Positions 46,543 through 56,051 are shown, counted from the first letter of the stretch. The stretch is 64,000 nucleotides of DNA from Comamonas testosteroni (GCF_000761245.1 NZ_AWOR01000026.1:62001-126000); one strand, 5' to 3'. Notes: generated from the letters alone by a model not told the origin. Numbers and translations are program-made.

Positions 46543-46932
46543 TCAATCCAGAAATCGGGCAGCCACAGCAGGGTCCGGCATCATGCACTGCTCGCTTTTG
46601 CCAAACCAGTGATAGCGGTTTCTGGCAATCATGCGGTAGAGCGCATCGCGCAATGCAGCGGGTATCAACCTGATCACCGCTGCCAGTCGCCAGGGCCAGC
46701 CCAGTGCCTGCAGCACGCGCAGGATGGCGTCCGTGTGCTGCCAGGAGCGCTGGCCGTCCACCAGCAGCAGGGTCTGCAGACCTTCCATGCGCAAGCCTGC
46801 ATCAGCCAACAGCTTGCCGCCGACCTCGCCCTGTATGGCGGCGAACTGAAAAATGCCCTGCTTGTCGTGCTTGAGCAAGAACTGTACCCAGCCATTGCAC
46901 AACAGACATTGCCCATCAAAGACCACAATCAT
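46543..46932 (-). CDS. DCC-family thiol-disulfide oxidoreductase (YuxK-like)
   Basis: A 129-residue protein with the DxxCxxC hallmark in VVFDGQCLLCNGWVQF, the later WQHTDAILRVLQALG and the C-terminal YHWFGKSEQC. Its start overlaps the stop of the DUF4166 gene by four bases. Third gene of the operon that begins with the frameshifted dehydrogenase-like gene. Confidence 0.88.
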   Translation of the reverse strand: MIVVFDGQCLLCNGWVQFLLKHDKQGIFQFAAIQGEVGGKLLADAGLRMEGLQTLLLVDGQRSWQHTDAILRVLQALGWPWRLAAVIRLIPAALRDALYRMIARNRYHWFGKSEQCMMPDPAVAARFLD

Positions 46933-47474
46933 GCTTTTTCCTCGGGCAGCAAAAGATAGCCACGATAACTGGCCACCACGCCAATCAGGGGGACGGCCGC
47001 TTCGACATGAAATTGCATATGCTCCCCGGCACCGGTTTCTTCGGCCACGATGCGCGGTGCAAGCCAGCCCGGGCATGGGAGGCCCAGAAAATACAGGCGC
47101 TGCAGTCGCATTACAAGCCGTCCATCCACCGCCTGCAAGGCAAAGCACAGTCGCGCCAGGCCAAGGCGCTCGATCAGGTGGCCATTGTGCAACTGCATGG
47201 TTGAGCGCATGAGCTGCGAGGGGAAGATGCGAATCCAGGTTTCCGCCTTGGGACTTGCCTGCAGTTCGAAATGAATCGTCCCCTCGCTAGCGGCGCGTGG
47301 CGTGCCCAGAGCCAGCGCCAGCAGCTTGGCCGCCACAGTCCGGGGAGCGCCGGTCTGCACCCTGCCCTGAAGTTCATGCTCTCCCTGCAGGCCGTGAAAG
47401 CGCTGCAGGGCGGCATCGAGCTTGCTGAACTCATCGCCCATGGCCTGCTGAAACAAAGAAGCGCTGTGCATCAT
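46929..47474 (-). CDS. DUF4166 protein
   Basis: A 181-residue protein of the DUF4166 family: FQQAMGDEFSKLDAALQRFH, HFELQASPKAETWIRIF and LPCPGWLAPRIVAEETG are recognisable. Start and stop overlap neighbours (ATGA at both ends). The family is often fused to or beside saccharopine-dehydrogenase-like proteins, as here. Function unknown. Confidence 0.85.
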   Translation of the reverse strand: MMHSASLFQQAMGDEFSKLDAALQRFHGLQGEHELQGRVQTGAPRTVAAKLLALALGTPRAASEGTIHFELQASPKAETWIRIFPSQLMRSTMQLHNGHLIERLGLARLCFALQAVDGRLVMRLQRLYFLGLPCPGWLAPRIVAEETGAGEHMQFHVEAAVPLIGVVASYRGYLLLPEEKA

Positions 47475-48588
47475 CGAGCAAGCTCCCTGATCTGAATATC
47501 CAGTCCCTGCGCTTCGGCCACAAAGTCCTGCAGCGTCAGCAGCCCCATGCAAGGCCTGGCGCCCGGCTCCAGCGGTGCAGCTGCAGCCAGCTTGCGTACC
47601 AGCGCACAGGCGGCCAGCGTGGGAACATAAGGCCCGTCGCCCGAACCTGCCATAAGCACCCAGCCGCGCTGGCAGGCTTGTCCCTTTGCATCCACAGGCC
47701 ACTGACCGTGACATGCATGGCCCCTGCATCGCTGCCCCAGTTCTTGAACCAGTCCGCCATGCGCTTGAGTGTGCGGGCATGTGCAGACCAGTCCTGCACC
47801 AGCCCTCTGTGAGCCAGCCAGGCCATGGCATTCATCCCGCGCTGCAAGAACGACAGCTCAAGCCCAGCACCGAATCTGATGGAAGGAGCCCCTTCATAGC
47901 GAAGCGGTAGCAGCGCGAGATCCGGTATATCGCAGGCCGACAGCAGCCGCCGCCCAACAGGAGCCGGATAGTCGTGCCCATAGCTGCGCAGCCAGCCAAT
48001 CAAGGCTTGCTGCCCGGAGCCAGGCAGCGGCTTGCCACAATAGCTGAGGATGGCAGCGACGGTGGACAGGCCTCTATCCGTACGGTTGCCCGGGCTGATG
48101 CCTATGTCGATATCGCTGACGCGAGCCATGCCCGAAGCCAGCGCATCGACGACCGCCGAGGACAGAGCTGGCACCGAGCTGGCGCCGCTGAGCAGCAACA
48201 CGCCCGCAGCTTTGGCCTGCGGATCGAGCACATCGATGCCGCAGACAAAGTCACGCCCATCGGCCAGATCCACATAGTGGACGCCGGCATGGGCACAGGC
48301 TCGGGCCACGCGGTAGTCCTGCCCCTGAAACGGGCCCGAAGTGTGAATGAGTGCATCCACCTCCAGCGCCTTGAGTCTGTCCTCCAGACCCGGCGCCATC
48401 ACGTCCACCACCGCGTGGCTCAGGCTTGAGCAAGCGTCCGGGGCCAGACTTTCAACCAGCGCCTGCGCCGCAGAGGCCGAGCGCCCTGCCACCACGATGT
48501 GCAAACCGCGTTGCCTGGCAAGCCTGGCAACCAGCCGGCTGCCGAAGAAGCCGTAAGCACCGACGACCATGACCTTCAATTCGCGCAT
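47471..48588 (-). pseudogene. Saccharopine-dehydrogenase-like gene with a frameshift
   Basis: An NAD(P)-binding oxidoreductase of the saccharopine dehydrogenase-like family: VMVVGAYGFFGSRLVARLAR (GxxGxxG), the HTSGPFQGQDYRVARACAHA motif and HVTVSGLW. The homologous C-terminus then continues in another frame from about 47694 (DAKGQACQRGWVLMAGSGDG, PYVPTLAACALVRKLA) to a stop at 47471 that overlaps the DUF4166 start. A single missing base in the TGG run at about 47691-47694 explains this. It is either a true loss-of-function mutation or a sequence error; the intact coupling downstream favours a recent event or an error. Confidence 0.8.
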
Positions 48589-48688
48589 GCCTCAGTGTAG
48601 CGGGACGCGGTTTCGCTCCTGAGCGCAAGCCCCGCAACGGCGAGCCTGCTCAGCCGCGTTCCTGGCTCGGTCACAGCCCTGTCACAAC

Positions 48689-48720
48689 CCGATCACAGTC
48701 CGATCACAGTCCGATCACAG
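48689..48720. repeat. Tandem 11-base repeat at the end of dctD
   Basis: CCGATCACAGT occurs three times without spacers (the last copy ends at the tenth base and runs over the dctD stop), with two looser GTCACA copies just before. Probably slippage-prone. Confidence 0.8.
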
Positions 48721-50037
48721 ACCGTACTTGCGAATCTTGTCGTGCAGCGTGGTCTTGGGGGTGTGCAGCGCCTGGGCCGTGCGCGTCAAGCTGCCTTCGT
48801 TATTGCGCAGGGCTTCGGAAATCAGGGAGCGCTCTATGGACTCCATGGTTGCCGCCAGCGAAGCCGCAGCATCGGGCGCCGCACCGGACGGGGACAGGCC
48901 GGCATCCAGCCCCAGCGTGATGCGCTCGGCCGTGTTGCGCAGCTCGCGCACATTGCCTGGCCAGTCGTGGGCAAGCAGCGCCTGCAGCCGCTGCGGCGTC
49001 AGCTCGGCCACGGGCCGCTGGTGGCGGGCGGCGGCCTGCAACGCGAAATGCTCGAACAGCAGCGCAACATCCTCGCGGCGCTCGCGCAGCGGGGGCAGGT
49101 TCACGGTCACCACATTGAGACGGTAGTAAAGATCGGAGCGAAACAGGCCCTGACGGCTGAGCTCCAGCAAATCGACCTTGGTTGCAGCAATCACACGGCA
49201 GTCGACGGCAATGAGCGTGTTCGAGCCCAGACGCTCCAGCACTCTTTCCTGCAGCACGCGCAGCAGCTTGGCCTGCATGGCCAGGGGCATGCTTTCGATC
49301 TCGTCGAGAAACAAGGTGCCGCCGCTGGCATGTTCGATCTTGCCGATGCGCTTTTTGCCCGCGCCGGTAAAGGCCCCGGCCTCGCTGCCGAACATTTCGC
49401 TGTCAAACAGCGTCTCCGGCAGACCGCCGCAGTTGACGGCGACAAAATTGCCGCTCTTGCGCCGGCTCGATTCATGCAGGCTGCGCGCGACTCTTTCCTT
49501 GCCGGTGCCCGTTTCCCCCCAGATCAGCACATCGGCCTCGCTGGCCGCCAGGCTTTGCAATGTGCTGCGCAACTGCTGCATGGGCAGCGAACGCCCCAGC
49601 AACTGGTGCTGCAATACATCCCGGCTTTGTAGCTGCTGGCGCAGGCTGCGCACCTCCAGCACCAGGCGACGGCGCTCCAGCGCACGGCGCACGGCATCCA
49701 CCAGGCGTTCGGGCGCAAACGGCTTTTCCAGAAAATCGGCAGCGCCATCCTTCATGGCTTGCACGGCCATGGAGATATCGCCATGCCCGGTGATGAGAAT
49801 CACGGGCAGCTCGGCGTCCAGCACGCGCACGGAGGCCAGCAGCCCAAGGCCGCTCATCTGCGGCAAGCGGATGTCGCTGACCACGATGCCGGCAAAATCC
49901 GGGGACAGGTGCTTTTGCGCCTGCTCGGCACTGCTCACGCAGATGCAGTCCAGACCCTCGAGGCGCATGGTCTGCTCGCAGGCCATGGCGACATCGGCAT
50001 CGTCTTCAACGATCAGGACTTTGAGGGAAGGGTTCAT
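48715..50037 (-). CDS. dctD: Sigma-54-dependent response regulator DctD
   Basis: An NtrC-family activator: receiver domain with phospho-acceptor D55 (VVSDIRLP) and K-containing KPFAPERL, an AAA+ domain with GETGTGKE and GAFTGA (the sigma-54 contact loop, intact), and a C-terminal Fis-type helix-turn-helix (GSLTRTAQALHTPKTTLHDK). Downstream of dctB with a 13-base gap. Together with the sigma-54 promoter of dctA this identifies the C4-dicarboxylate response system. Confidence 0.93.
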   Translation of the reverse strand: MNPSLKVLIVEDDADVAMACEQTMRLEGLDCICVSSAEQAQKHLSPDFAGIVVSDIRLPQMSGLGLLASVRVLDAELPVILITGHGDISMAVQAMKDGAADFLEKPFAPERLVDAVRRALERRRLVLEVRSLRQQLQSRDVLQHQLLGRSLPMQQLRSTLQSLAASEADVLIWGETGTGKERVARSLHESSRRKSGNFVAVNCGGLPETLFDSEMFGSEAGAFTGAGKKRIGKIEHASGGTLFLDEIESMPLAMQAKLLRVLQERVLERLGSNTLIAVDCRVIAATKVDLLELSRQGLFRSDLYYRLNVVTVNLPPLRERREDVALLFEHFALQAAARHQRPVAELTPQRLQALLAHDWPGNVRELRNTAERITLGLDAGLSPSGAAPDAAASLAATMESIERSLISEALRNNEGSLTRTAQALHTPKTTLHDKIRKYGL

Positions 50038-50050
50038 GGGCTGCAGGCAA

Positions 50051-51925
50051 TCAGGACAGCGGCCGAGTATCCACCAAGGGCAGGCTCAGCGTGAAGATGG
50101 CCCCGCCTTCCGGATGGTTGCCGCCCGTCAGGCTGCCGCCTTCGGCCTGGGCGATCTCGGCCGACAGCGGCAGGCCCAGGCCCAAACCCAGCCCCTCGGG
50201 CTTGGTTGTGAAAAAAGGCTCGAACAGTCGCGCTTGCGCCTGATCGCTGAGTCCAGGACCGTGATCGCGCACCGTGATCTGCGCCCAGGCACCACAACGG
50301 TTGCAGGCAATCTCCACGCACCGCGTATTGCCGCCCTGCACGGCGTCCAGCGCATTGCTCAACAGATTGATCAACACCTGCTGTACGCGATTGGCATCGC
50401 ACCAGGCGCTCAGCTCGAGATCCGAGGGCTGTCGCACGATCATGACGCCGCTTTGGGCAATGCGCGGCTCCATGAGGGACAGAGCGCCATCGACCACCTT
50501 GGCCAGTTCAACCGGCTCGGGCTGGCCGGCGGACTTTCGGGCAAAGTTGCGCAACTGCCCGGTAATACGCCCCATGCGCTCGGTCAGCTCGGCCATGCGC
50601 TGCAGATTGCTTTGAACCATCTCGCTCTGACCGCGCTCCAAAAAGCGCTGACTGTTGCCGGCCAGCGCCCGCAAGGCCGCCAGGGGCTGATTCAGCTCAT
50701 GGGCCACTTCCGTGGAGAGCTGACCGATGACGGCCAGTTTGCCTGCCTGTACCAACTCGTCCTGCGCCGCGCGCAGCGTGGTCTCGGCCTGCATGCGCTC
50801 CATCACCTCCTGCTGCAGCGCCACATTGGCACTCTGCAGATCGGCTGTGCGCTGCTGCACCTTGTTTTCCAGCACCTCGTTGGCCTGTTTCAGAGCTTGC
50901 TGGGCCGCCAGTTGCTCACGCACATGTTTGCGCCGCTGATACAGCAAAGCTCCCAGCAAAAGCATCAACGCAATCAACGCCCCCGTCACCCAGGCGCGAC
51001 TGGCCGCCAACTGCAATGCAACGCTCAAGGGGGAAAGCACGGTAATCTGCCATGGCGTGCCGGCCATAGGTCTGGACTGGGCCAGAAAGCGGCCAGCGCT
51101 CTGGTCTGCCGCAGCGTCCTTGACATCGGGAATGCTCACCTGCCTGACGCCCGTGACGCTGCTCATGCCACGCCAGCCCAGAGGCCGCAGGTTCAGACGG
51201 TTGTATTTCTGCGAAGCTTCCAGCTCGGCACGCCTTGCCTCATCCAGCGGCAGCAAGGTGGCAAAGCGCCAGGCGGGCATGTTGCTGAGAATGACCACGG
51301 TATTTTCATCGCTGACCAGCACCGGAGACTCCGCACTGGCCCAGGATTGTTCGAGCTGCGCCAGCCCGACCTTGACCACCACCACGCCATGCATCTCGCC
51401 CTGCCCCAAGGTAGTGGTCAGGTAATAGCCGGGCTCGCCGCGCGTGGTGCCCACGCCGAAGTAGCGCCCGCGCCCTTCTCGCAATGCCTGCTGGACATAG
51501 GGCCTGAAACCGAGATTCTCGCCCATAAAACTGTCGGCGCGGCGCCAATTGCTGGCAGCCAGCACATGACCGTCGTGATCGAGCATGTAGACGCTGAGGG
51601 TGCCCGCACGACGGCTCAGCTCCTCCAGATAGAGATTGGCGCGAGACTGCAGTCTTTCGTCGCCCGGCGATTGCAGCAGCGACAGGATCTCGGGCTGCAA
51701 GGCCACGACATCCGGCAGAAAGGCAAATTTTTCGATCTCGCGCCGCAGGCTGGCGGCATAGAGATCGAGGCGGTTGTTGCCGGCAGCCACCACGGTCTCG
51801 AGACCGATCTTGACAAAGCCCTGATAGCCCAGCCAGCCGCCCAGGCTGCTTGCAGCCAGCCAGAGCAGGATCAGCAAAGCAGCACGCAGGCGCGGGGGCA
51901 GGAAAGCTAACATGGTGCGAACCAT
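50051..51925 (-). CDS. dctB: Sensor histidine kinase DctB
   Basis: A membrane kinase that senses C4-dicarboxylates. Membrane helices near residues 16-35 and about 310-330 enclose a periplasmic double-Cache domain (YMLDHDGHVLAASNW, GENLGFRPYVQQAL, PGYYLTTTLGQG). A coiled coil leads to the phospho-acceptor His in STEVAHELNQPLAALRALAG and the ATPase motifs NLLSNALDA, DHGPGL and GLGLGLPL. The start at 51925 or 51913 is chosen; the longer open frame has no family match. It follows dctA after 50 bases. Confidence 0.92.
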   Translation of the reverse strand: MVRTMLAFLPPRLRAALLILLWLAASSLGGWLGYQGFVKIGLETVVAAGNNRLDLYAASLRREIEKFAFLPDVVALQPEILSLLQSPGDERLQSRANLYLEELSRRAGTLSVYMLDHDGHVLAASNWRRADSFMGENLGFRPYVQQALREGRGRYFGVGTTRGEPGYYLTTTLGQGEMHGVVVVKVGLAQLEQSWASAESPVLVSDENTVVILSNMPAWRFATLLPLDEARRAELEASQKYNRLNLRPLGWRGMSSVTGVRQVSIPDVKDAAADQSAGRFLAQSRPMAGTPWQITVLSPLSVALQLAASRAWVTGALIALMLLLGALLYQRRKHVREQLAAQQALKQANEVLENKVQQRTADLQSANVALQQEVMERMQAETTLRAAQDELVQAGKLAVIGQLSTEVAHELNQPLAALRALAGNSQRFLERGQSEMVQSNLQRMAELTERMGRITGQLRNFARKSAGQPEPVELAKVVDGALSLMEPRIAQSGVMIVRQPSDLELSAWCDANRVQQVLINLLSNALDAVQGGNTRCVEIACNRCGAWAQITVRDHGPGLSDQAQARLFEPFFTTKPEGLGLGLGLPLSAEIAQAEGGSLTGGNHPEGGAIFTLSLPLVDTRPLS

Positions 51926-51975
51926 GGTAGCAGCGCCCGGCACCGCAGGAGACAGGAATCCGGGCAACGCGAAGA

Positions 51976-53271
51976 TCAGGCTCGCACGCGAATGGGCTCG
52001 GGCATCATCTGTGGCTCGACAGCCAGATCTGCGCAGGACTCCTGCTCTTCCTCGCCTTCCCATTTGGCAACCACGGCCGTGGCAATGGCATTACCCAGCA
52101 CATTGGTCAATGTACGGCCCATGTCCAGGAAGTGGTCGATGCCCAGAATCAGCAGAATGCCCGCTTCCGGCAAACCGAACATGGGCAGCACGGCGGCAAC
52201 CACCACGAGCGAGGCACGAGGCACGCCGGCAATGCCCTTGCTGGAAATCATCAGCACCAGCAGCATGGTCAGCTGCGCGGTCAGTGTCATCTCGATGCCA
52301 TAGGCCTGAGAGATGAAGATGGCCAGGAAGGTGGTGTAGATCATGGAGCCATCAAGGTTGAACGAGTAACCCAGCGGCAGCACAAAGCCCGTGATACGCG
52401 GCTTGATCCCGAATTTTTCCAGCTGTTCCATGAGCTTGGGCAGCGTGGATTCGCTGCTGGCCGTGAAAAAGCCCACCAGCACCGGGCCGCGAATCAGCGA
52501 CAGCAGACGGAAGACATCCTTGCCCAGCACCAGATAGCCGGCACCGATGAGCAGCACCCACAGCGCGGCCAGCGCAATATAAAAGCCCAGCAGGAATTTG
52601 CCGAACACCAGCAGCATGCCCAGTCCGTGGGTGGCAATGGTGCCGGCGACAGAGCCGAACACGCCCACGGGCGCAAAGCGCATCACATACTCGGTCACGC
52701 GCAGCATGACATGCGAGGTCTCTTCCATCAGATCGACCAGCATGTGCTTTTTCTGGTGGTTCAGATAGCCCAGAGCGATACCGAAGAACAGCGCAAACAC
52801 AAGGATCTGCAACACCTCATTGGTGGCCATGGCCTCGAAGATGTTCTTGGGGAAGACATGGGTGATGAAATCCTTGAAATTCAGCGCACCGGTCTTCAGA
52901 CCCAGGCTCTCGGCATTCGTGGGAAGCTCCACCGTCAGGCCATGACCGGGCTGCAGCACATTGGCAAAAACCAGACCCAGAAACAGCGAGCAGAACGATG
53001 CCGCGATAAACCAGCCCAGCGCACGACCACCCACGCGGCCCACAGAGCCGGCATCGCCCATATTGGCCAGCCCCGCCACCAGCGTGGCAAACACCAGGGG
53101 CGCGATGATCATCTTGATCATGCGCAGAAATACGTCGGTGAGAATGCCGAAATAGCCGGCAATGTCTTTGGCTGTCTCCGGGGTCGCGGCGTTGGCGTGG
53201 ACTAGATAGCCCACAACCACACCCAGAACCATGGCCAGCAGAACCATGATGGTCAGGCGGTTGGATTTCAT
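51976..53271 (-). CDS. dctA: C4-dicarboxylate:cation symporter DctA
   Basis: Secondary uptake of succinate, fumarate and malate. Hallmarks: RMIKMIIAPLVFATLVAGLA, the serine-rich FTASSESTLPKLMEQLEKFG re-entrant loop, and the transport core LPLGYSFNLDGSMIYTTF. Length (431) is normal for DctA. The C-terminus is acidic. The start at 53271 matches DctA; the frame extends upstream without family similarity. It leads dctA-dctB-dctD and has a sigma-54 promoter about 170 bases upstream. Confidence 0.93.
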   Translation of the reverse strand: MKSNRLTIMVLLAMVLGVVVGYLVHANAATPETAKDIAGYFGILTDVFLRMIKMIIAPLVFATLVAGLANMGDAGSVGRVGGRALGWFIAASFCSLFLGLVFANVLQPGHGLTVELPTNAESLGLKTGALNFKDFITHVFPKNIFEAMATNEVLQILVFALFFGIALGYLNHQKKHMLVDLMEETSHVMLRVTEYVMRFAPVGVFGSVAGTIATHGLGMLLVFGKFLLGFYIALAALWVLLIGAGYLVLGKDVFRLLSLIRGPVLVGFFTASSESTLPKLMEQLEKFGIKPRITGFVLPLGYSFNLDGSMIYTTFLAIFISQAYGIEMTLTAQLTMLLVLMISSKGIAGVPRASLVVVAAVLPMFGLPEAGILLILGIDHFLDMGRTLTNVLGNAIATAVVAKWEGEEEQESCADLAVEPQMMPEPIRVRA

Positions 53272-53449
53272 TTCTTGGAATCTTGGTATGCGTTGTTTGA
53301 GCCGCTGCCTGAATCCAGGCCATGCAGGCACCGGGTTCTGGCAGCGACAACAAACCGAGACGGACCGCTGACGCAACCGAGGTTTCGTCAGCCGGGTCCA
53401 GCCCCAGTCTCACTTGGTCAGCCGCAGTGAAGCGGCGTGCCGTCCTTCA

Positions 53450-53465
53450 AGCACATACCGTGCCA
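53450..53465 (-). promoter_or_regulatory. Sigma-54 (-24/-12) promoter of dctA
   Basis: On the minus strand TGGCACG-GTAT-GTGCT differs from the consensus TGGCACG-N4-TTGCT at one base. The GG (53464-53463) and GC (53452-53451) are separated by the required 10 bases. Transcription would start near 53439, giving a leader of about 170 bases. Confidence 0.8.
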
Positions 53466-53536
53466 GCCAAAAAATCACGTCCAAGTCTTTGATTTGCTTA
53501 TATTCAAAATACTTTTTTGCATAACCACAATCGGAT

Positions 53537-53572
53537 TTCCGGACGGAATCCTGGTTGATGTACGGAATTCCG
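53537..53572. promoter_or_regulatory. Two palindromes, probable DctD upstream activator sites
   Basis: TTCCG-GA-CGGAA (53537-53548) and CGGAATTCCG (53563-53572) are perfect inverted repeats built from the same half-sites. They lie about 75-110 bases upstream of the -24 element, the usual distance for enhancer sites of NtrC-type activators. DctD binding is inferred. Confidence 0.6.
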
Positions 53573-53580
53573 AACAGGAC

Positions 53581-54003
53581 TCAGGCCGTTACTGCTGAAC
53601 GTATCCAGTCCGGCAGCGCAGCGGCTTTCTGCCGTGGAAAATCCACCCAGATCACCGTGCCTCCACCGGCGGCACAAATGACTCCCGGCTGTGCCACACG
53701 CTCCATGGTGGCCCAGGTTTCAAAGGTCGTACGTGCCGGATCGCTGACAAACATCTTGAGCAGCACCTCGTCCGGATACGCAAGCTGCTGATAGAAATTG
53801 CAGAAGGCGTTGACGATGACCGGCCCTTGCCCCGCGGGGTCCGGATTCAGACCCATGCCATGCATCCAGTCGATACGGGCAGTTTCCAGGTAGCGAAAGT
53901 ACTGGGCGTTGTTGACATGCCCCATGGCGTCCATATCGCCCCAGCGTACGGGAAAGCGCGTTTCATAGACCTGCTTCTTCAGCTCGGGCAGCTCGATTTT
54001 CAT
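53581..54003 (-). CDS. Acyl-CoA thioesterase, 4HBT/YbgC-like
   Basis: A hot-dog fold thioesterase of 140 residues with the family active-site segment RWGDMDAMGHVNNAQYFRYL (Asp nucleophile or base). AGGAGA precedes the ATG. It lies upstream of dctA on the same strand, and the dctA activator sites begin right after its stop. Substrate unknown; acyl-CoA is likely. Confidence 0.88.
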   Translation of the reverse strand: MKIELPELKKQVYETRFPVRWGDMDAMGHVNNAQYFRYLETARIDWMHGMGLNPDPAGQGPVIVNAFCNFYQQLAYPDEVLLKMFVSDPARTTFETWATMERVAQPGVICAAGGGTVIWVDFPRQKAAALPDWIRSAVTA

Positions 54004-54260
54004 GCCGGTATGTCTCCTGATTGAACGAGGTTTGCAACTGCATCATCACCTTGTTCTAGTTTCTTTGAAGGATGGCATGCCCTGGGGCGATCACTAGCCT
54101 ATGGACTTTGTCGCAACACCGATTGATGCGCTGTCGCCAAATCTGCACGGTCGTGCCGGGCTGTCAGCATAGAATCGCCCGCATCGCGGTTTTTGCAGAC
54201 GCACCTGCCAAGGCCGCGCACGCCAGTTTTCCCAATCCAATATCAAGCGAGACTTTCCCG

Positions 54261-55964
54261 ATGACAAACGAAGAGATCCTGGCCCAGTACGGCCCGCGAG
54301 AGGCCATGGAATATGACGTGGTCGTGGTGGGCGGTGGCCCCGGTGGCCTGGCCACTGCCATTCGCCTCAAGCAGCTGTCGGCCGAAAAAGGTCAGGATGT
54401 CTCCGTAGTCGTGCTGGAAAAAGGCTCCGAGCCCGGCGCACACACGCTGTCTGGCGCAATCATGGATCCTCGCGCGCTGACCGAGCTGATCCCCGACTGG
54501 AAGGAAAAGGGTGCCCCCCTGAACCAGCCGGTGACCGAAGACGCCATGGTCTTCCTCGGCGAAAAGAGCTCCTTGCGCACGCCCAACTGGCTGCTGCCCA
54601 AGTGCTTCCATAACGAAGGCAACTACATCGTTCGCCTGGGCTTTGTCACCAAGTGGCTGGCAGAACAGGCCGAAGCCCTGGGCGTGGAAATCTTCCCCGG
54701 CTTCACCGCAGCCGAAGTGCTCTACAACGAAGACGGCTCCGTCAAGGGCGTGGCCACCGGCAATATGGGCATCAGCAAGGAAGGCGAGCCCACGGGCGAC
54801 TTCCAGCTGGGCATGGAGCTGCACGGCAAGTACACCATCTTTGCCGAAGGCGCGCGCGGCCACCTGGGCAAGCAGATCATCGCCAAGTACTCCCTGGACG
54901 CCAACCGCGACCCGCAGACTTACGGTCTGGGTGTCAAGGAACTCTGGGAAATCGACCCCAAGCGTCACAAGCCTGGCATGGTGCTGCACACCGCAGGCTG
55001 GCCCATGAAGAGCGACACCTACGGCGGTGCCTTCCTCTACCACCTGGAAGACAATCTGGTCACGCTGGGCTTCATCACGGGTCTGGATTACTCCAACCCT
55101 TATCTGTCTCCATTCGAGGAGATGCAGCGCTGGAAGACCCATCCCAATATCCGCTACTACCTGGAAGGTGACGAAGCCAACGGCATCAAGCCCGCCAAGC
55201 GCATCAGCTACGGTGCGCGCGCCATCACGGCCGGAGGCATCTCCAGCCTGCCCCGCTTTGTCTTTCCCGGCGGCGCGCTGGTTGGCTGCGAAGCCGGCTT
55301 CCTCAACGTCAGCCGAATCAAGGGCAGCCATGCCGCGATCAAGACCGGCATGCTGGCAGCCGAAGCTGCCTACGCCGCCATCGTCGCCGGTCGCCAGAGC
55401 GATGAGCTGACAGCCTATACCTATGCGTTCGAGAACAGCTGGCTCTATGAAGAGCTGTGGAAGGCGCGCAACTTCAAGGCCTGGTTCAAGAAGGGACTGA
55501 CCACAGCCACCGTGATGAACGGCCTGGAGCAGTTCGTGCTGCGCGGCAACATCCCCTGGACGCTGCATCGCAACAAGCCCGACCACGCCTATCTGAAGCC
55601 CGCCGACGAGTGCACACCCATCGAGTACCCCAAGCCCGACGGCAAGCTGACCTTCGACCGCCTCTCCAGCGTCTTCATCAGCAGCACCAATCATGCGGAG
55701 AACCAGCCGGCTCACCTGACGCTCAAGGACGCCAGCGTTCCTGTCGCCGTCAACCTGACCAAGTTCGCCGGCCCCGAGCAGCGCTACTGCCCTGCAGGCG
55801 TGTATGAGTTCGTGGAAGACGAAGCCAATGCCGGCAAGCAGCGCCTGCAGATCAATGCACAGAACTGTGTGCACTGCAAGACCTGCGACATCAAGGACCC
55901 GACACAGAACATCGTCTGGGTGACACCCGAAGGCGGCGGCGGCCCCAACTACTCGGGTATGTAA
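54261..55964 (+). CDS. Electron-transfer flavoprotein:ubiquinone oxidoreductase
   Basis: A membrane-associated FAD and 4Fe-4S protein that passes electrons from ETF (acyl-CoA and amino-acid dehydrogenases) to ubiquinone. FAD motif VVVVGGGPGGLATAIRLKQL, GAHTLSGAIMDPRAL, ubiquinone region GWPMKSDTYGGAFLYH, and cluster cysteines in RYCPAGVYEF and NCVHCKTCDIKDPTQNI. At 567 residues it is of normal length. The ATG at 54261 fits homologues; the longer frame adds residues unlike the family. Confidence 0.96.
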   Translation: MTNEEILAQYGPREAMEYDVVVVGGGPGGLATAIRLKQLSAEKGQDVSVVVLEKGSEPGAHTLSGAIMDPRALTELIPDWKEKGAPLNQPVTEDAMVFLGEKSSLRTPNWLLPKCFHNEGNYIVRLGFVTKWLAEQAEALGVEIFPGFTAAEVLYNEDGSVKGVATGNMGISKEGEPTGDFQLGMELHGKYTIFAEGARGHLGKQIIAKYSLDANRDPQTYGLGVKELWEIDPKRHKPGMVLHTAGWPMKSDTYGGAFLYHLEDNLVTLGFITGLDYSNPYLSPFEEMQRWKTHPNIRYYLEGDEANGIKPAKRISYGARAITAGGISSLPRFVFPGGALVGCEAGFLNVSRIKGSHAAIKTGMLAAEAAYAAIVAGRQSDELTAYTYAFENSWLYEELWKARNFKAWFKKGLTTATVMNGLEQFVLRGNIPWTLHRNKPDHAYLKPADECTPIEYPKPDGKLTFDRLSSVFISSTNHAENQPAHLTLKDASVPVAVNLTKFAGPEQRYCPAGVYEFVEDEANAGKQRLQINAQNCVHCKTCDIKDPTQNIVWVTPEGGGGPNYSGM

Positions 55965-56015
55965 TCCGCCTGCGATTGCATCCGGCGGCAGCAACTGCTC
56001 CGGATGCTGCATCAC

Positions 56016-56051
56016 AAAGCCTGCGCCAGTCATTGCTGCGCAGGCTTTTTT
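56016..56051 (+). terminator. Terminator after the ETF-QO gene
   Basis: AAAGCCTGCG pairs with CGCAGGCTTT, followed by T residues. Confidence 0.88.

Noticed and set aside
47536..48588. Intact 350-codon reading of the dehydrogenase-like gene
   Set aside because: Its last 50 residues (after HVTVSGLWM) are unlike the family, while the true C-terminus is in the next frame; annotated as frameshifted instead.
48668..48720. Short tandem repeats considered as a CRISPR array
   Set aside because: Units are 11 bases without spacers; no cas genes nearby.
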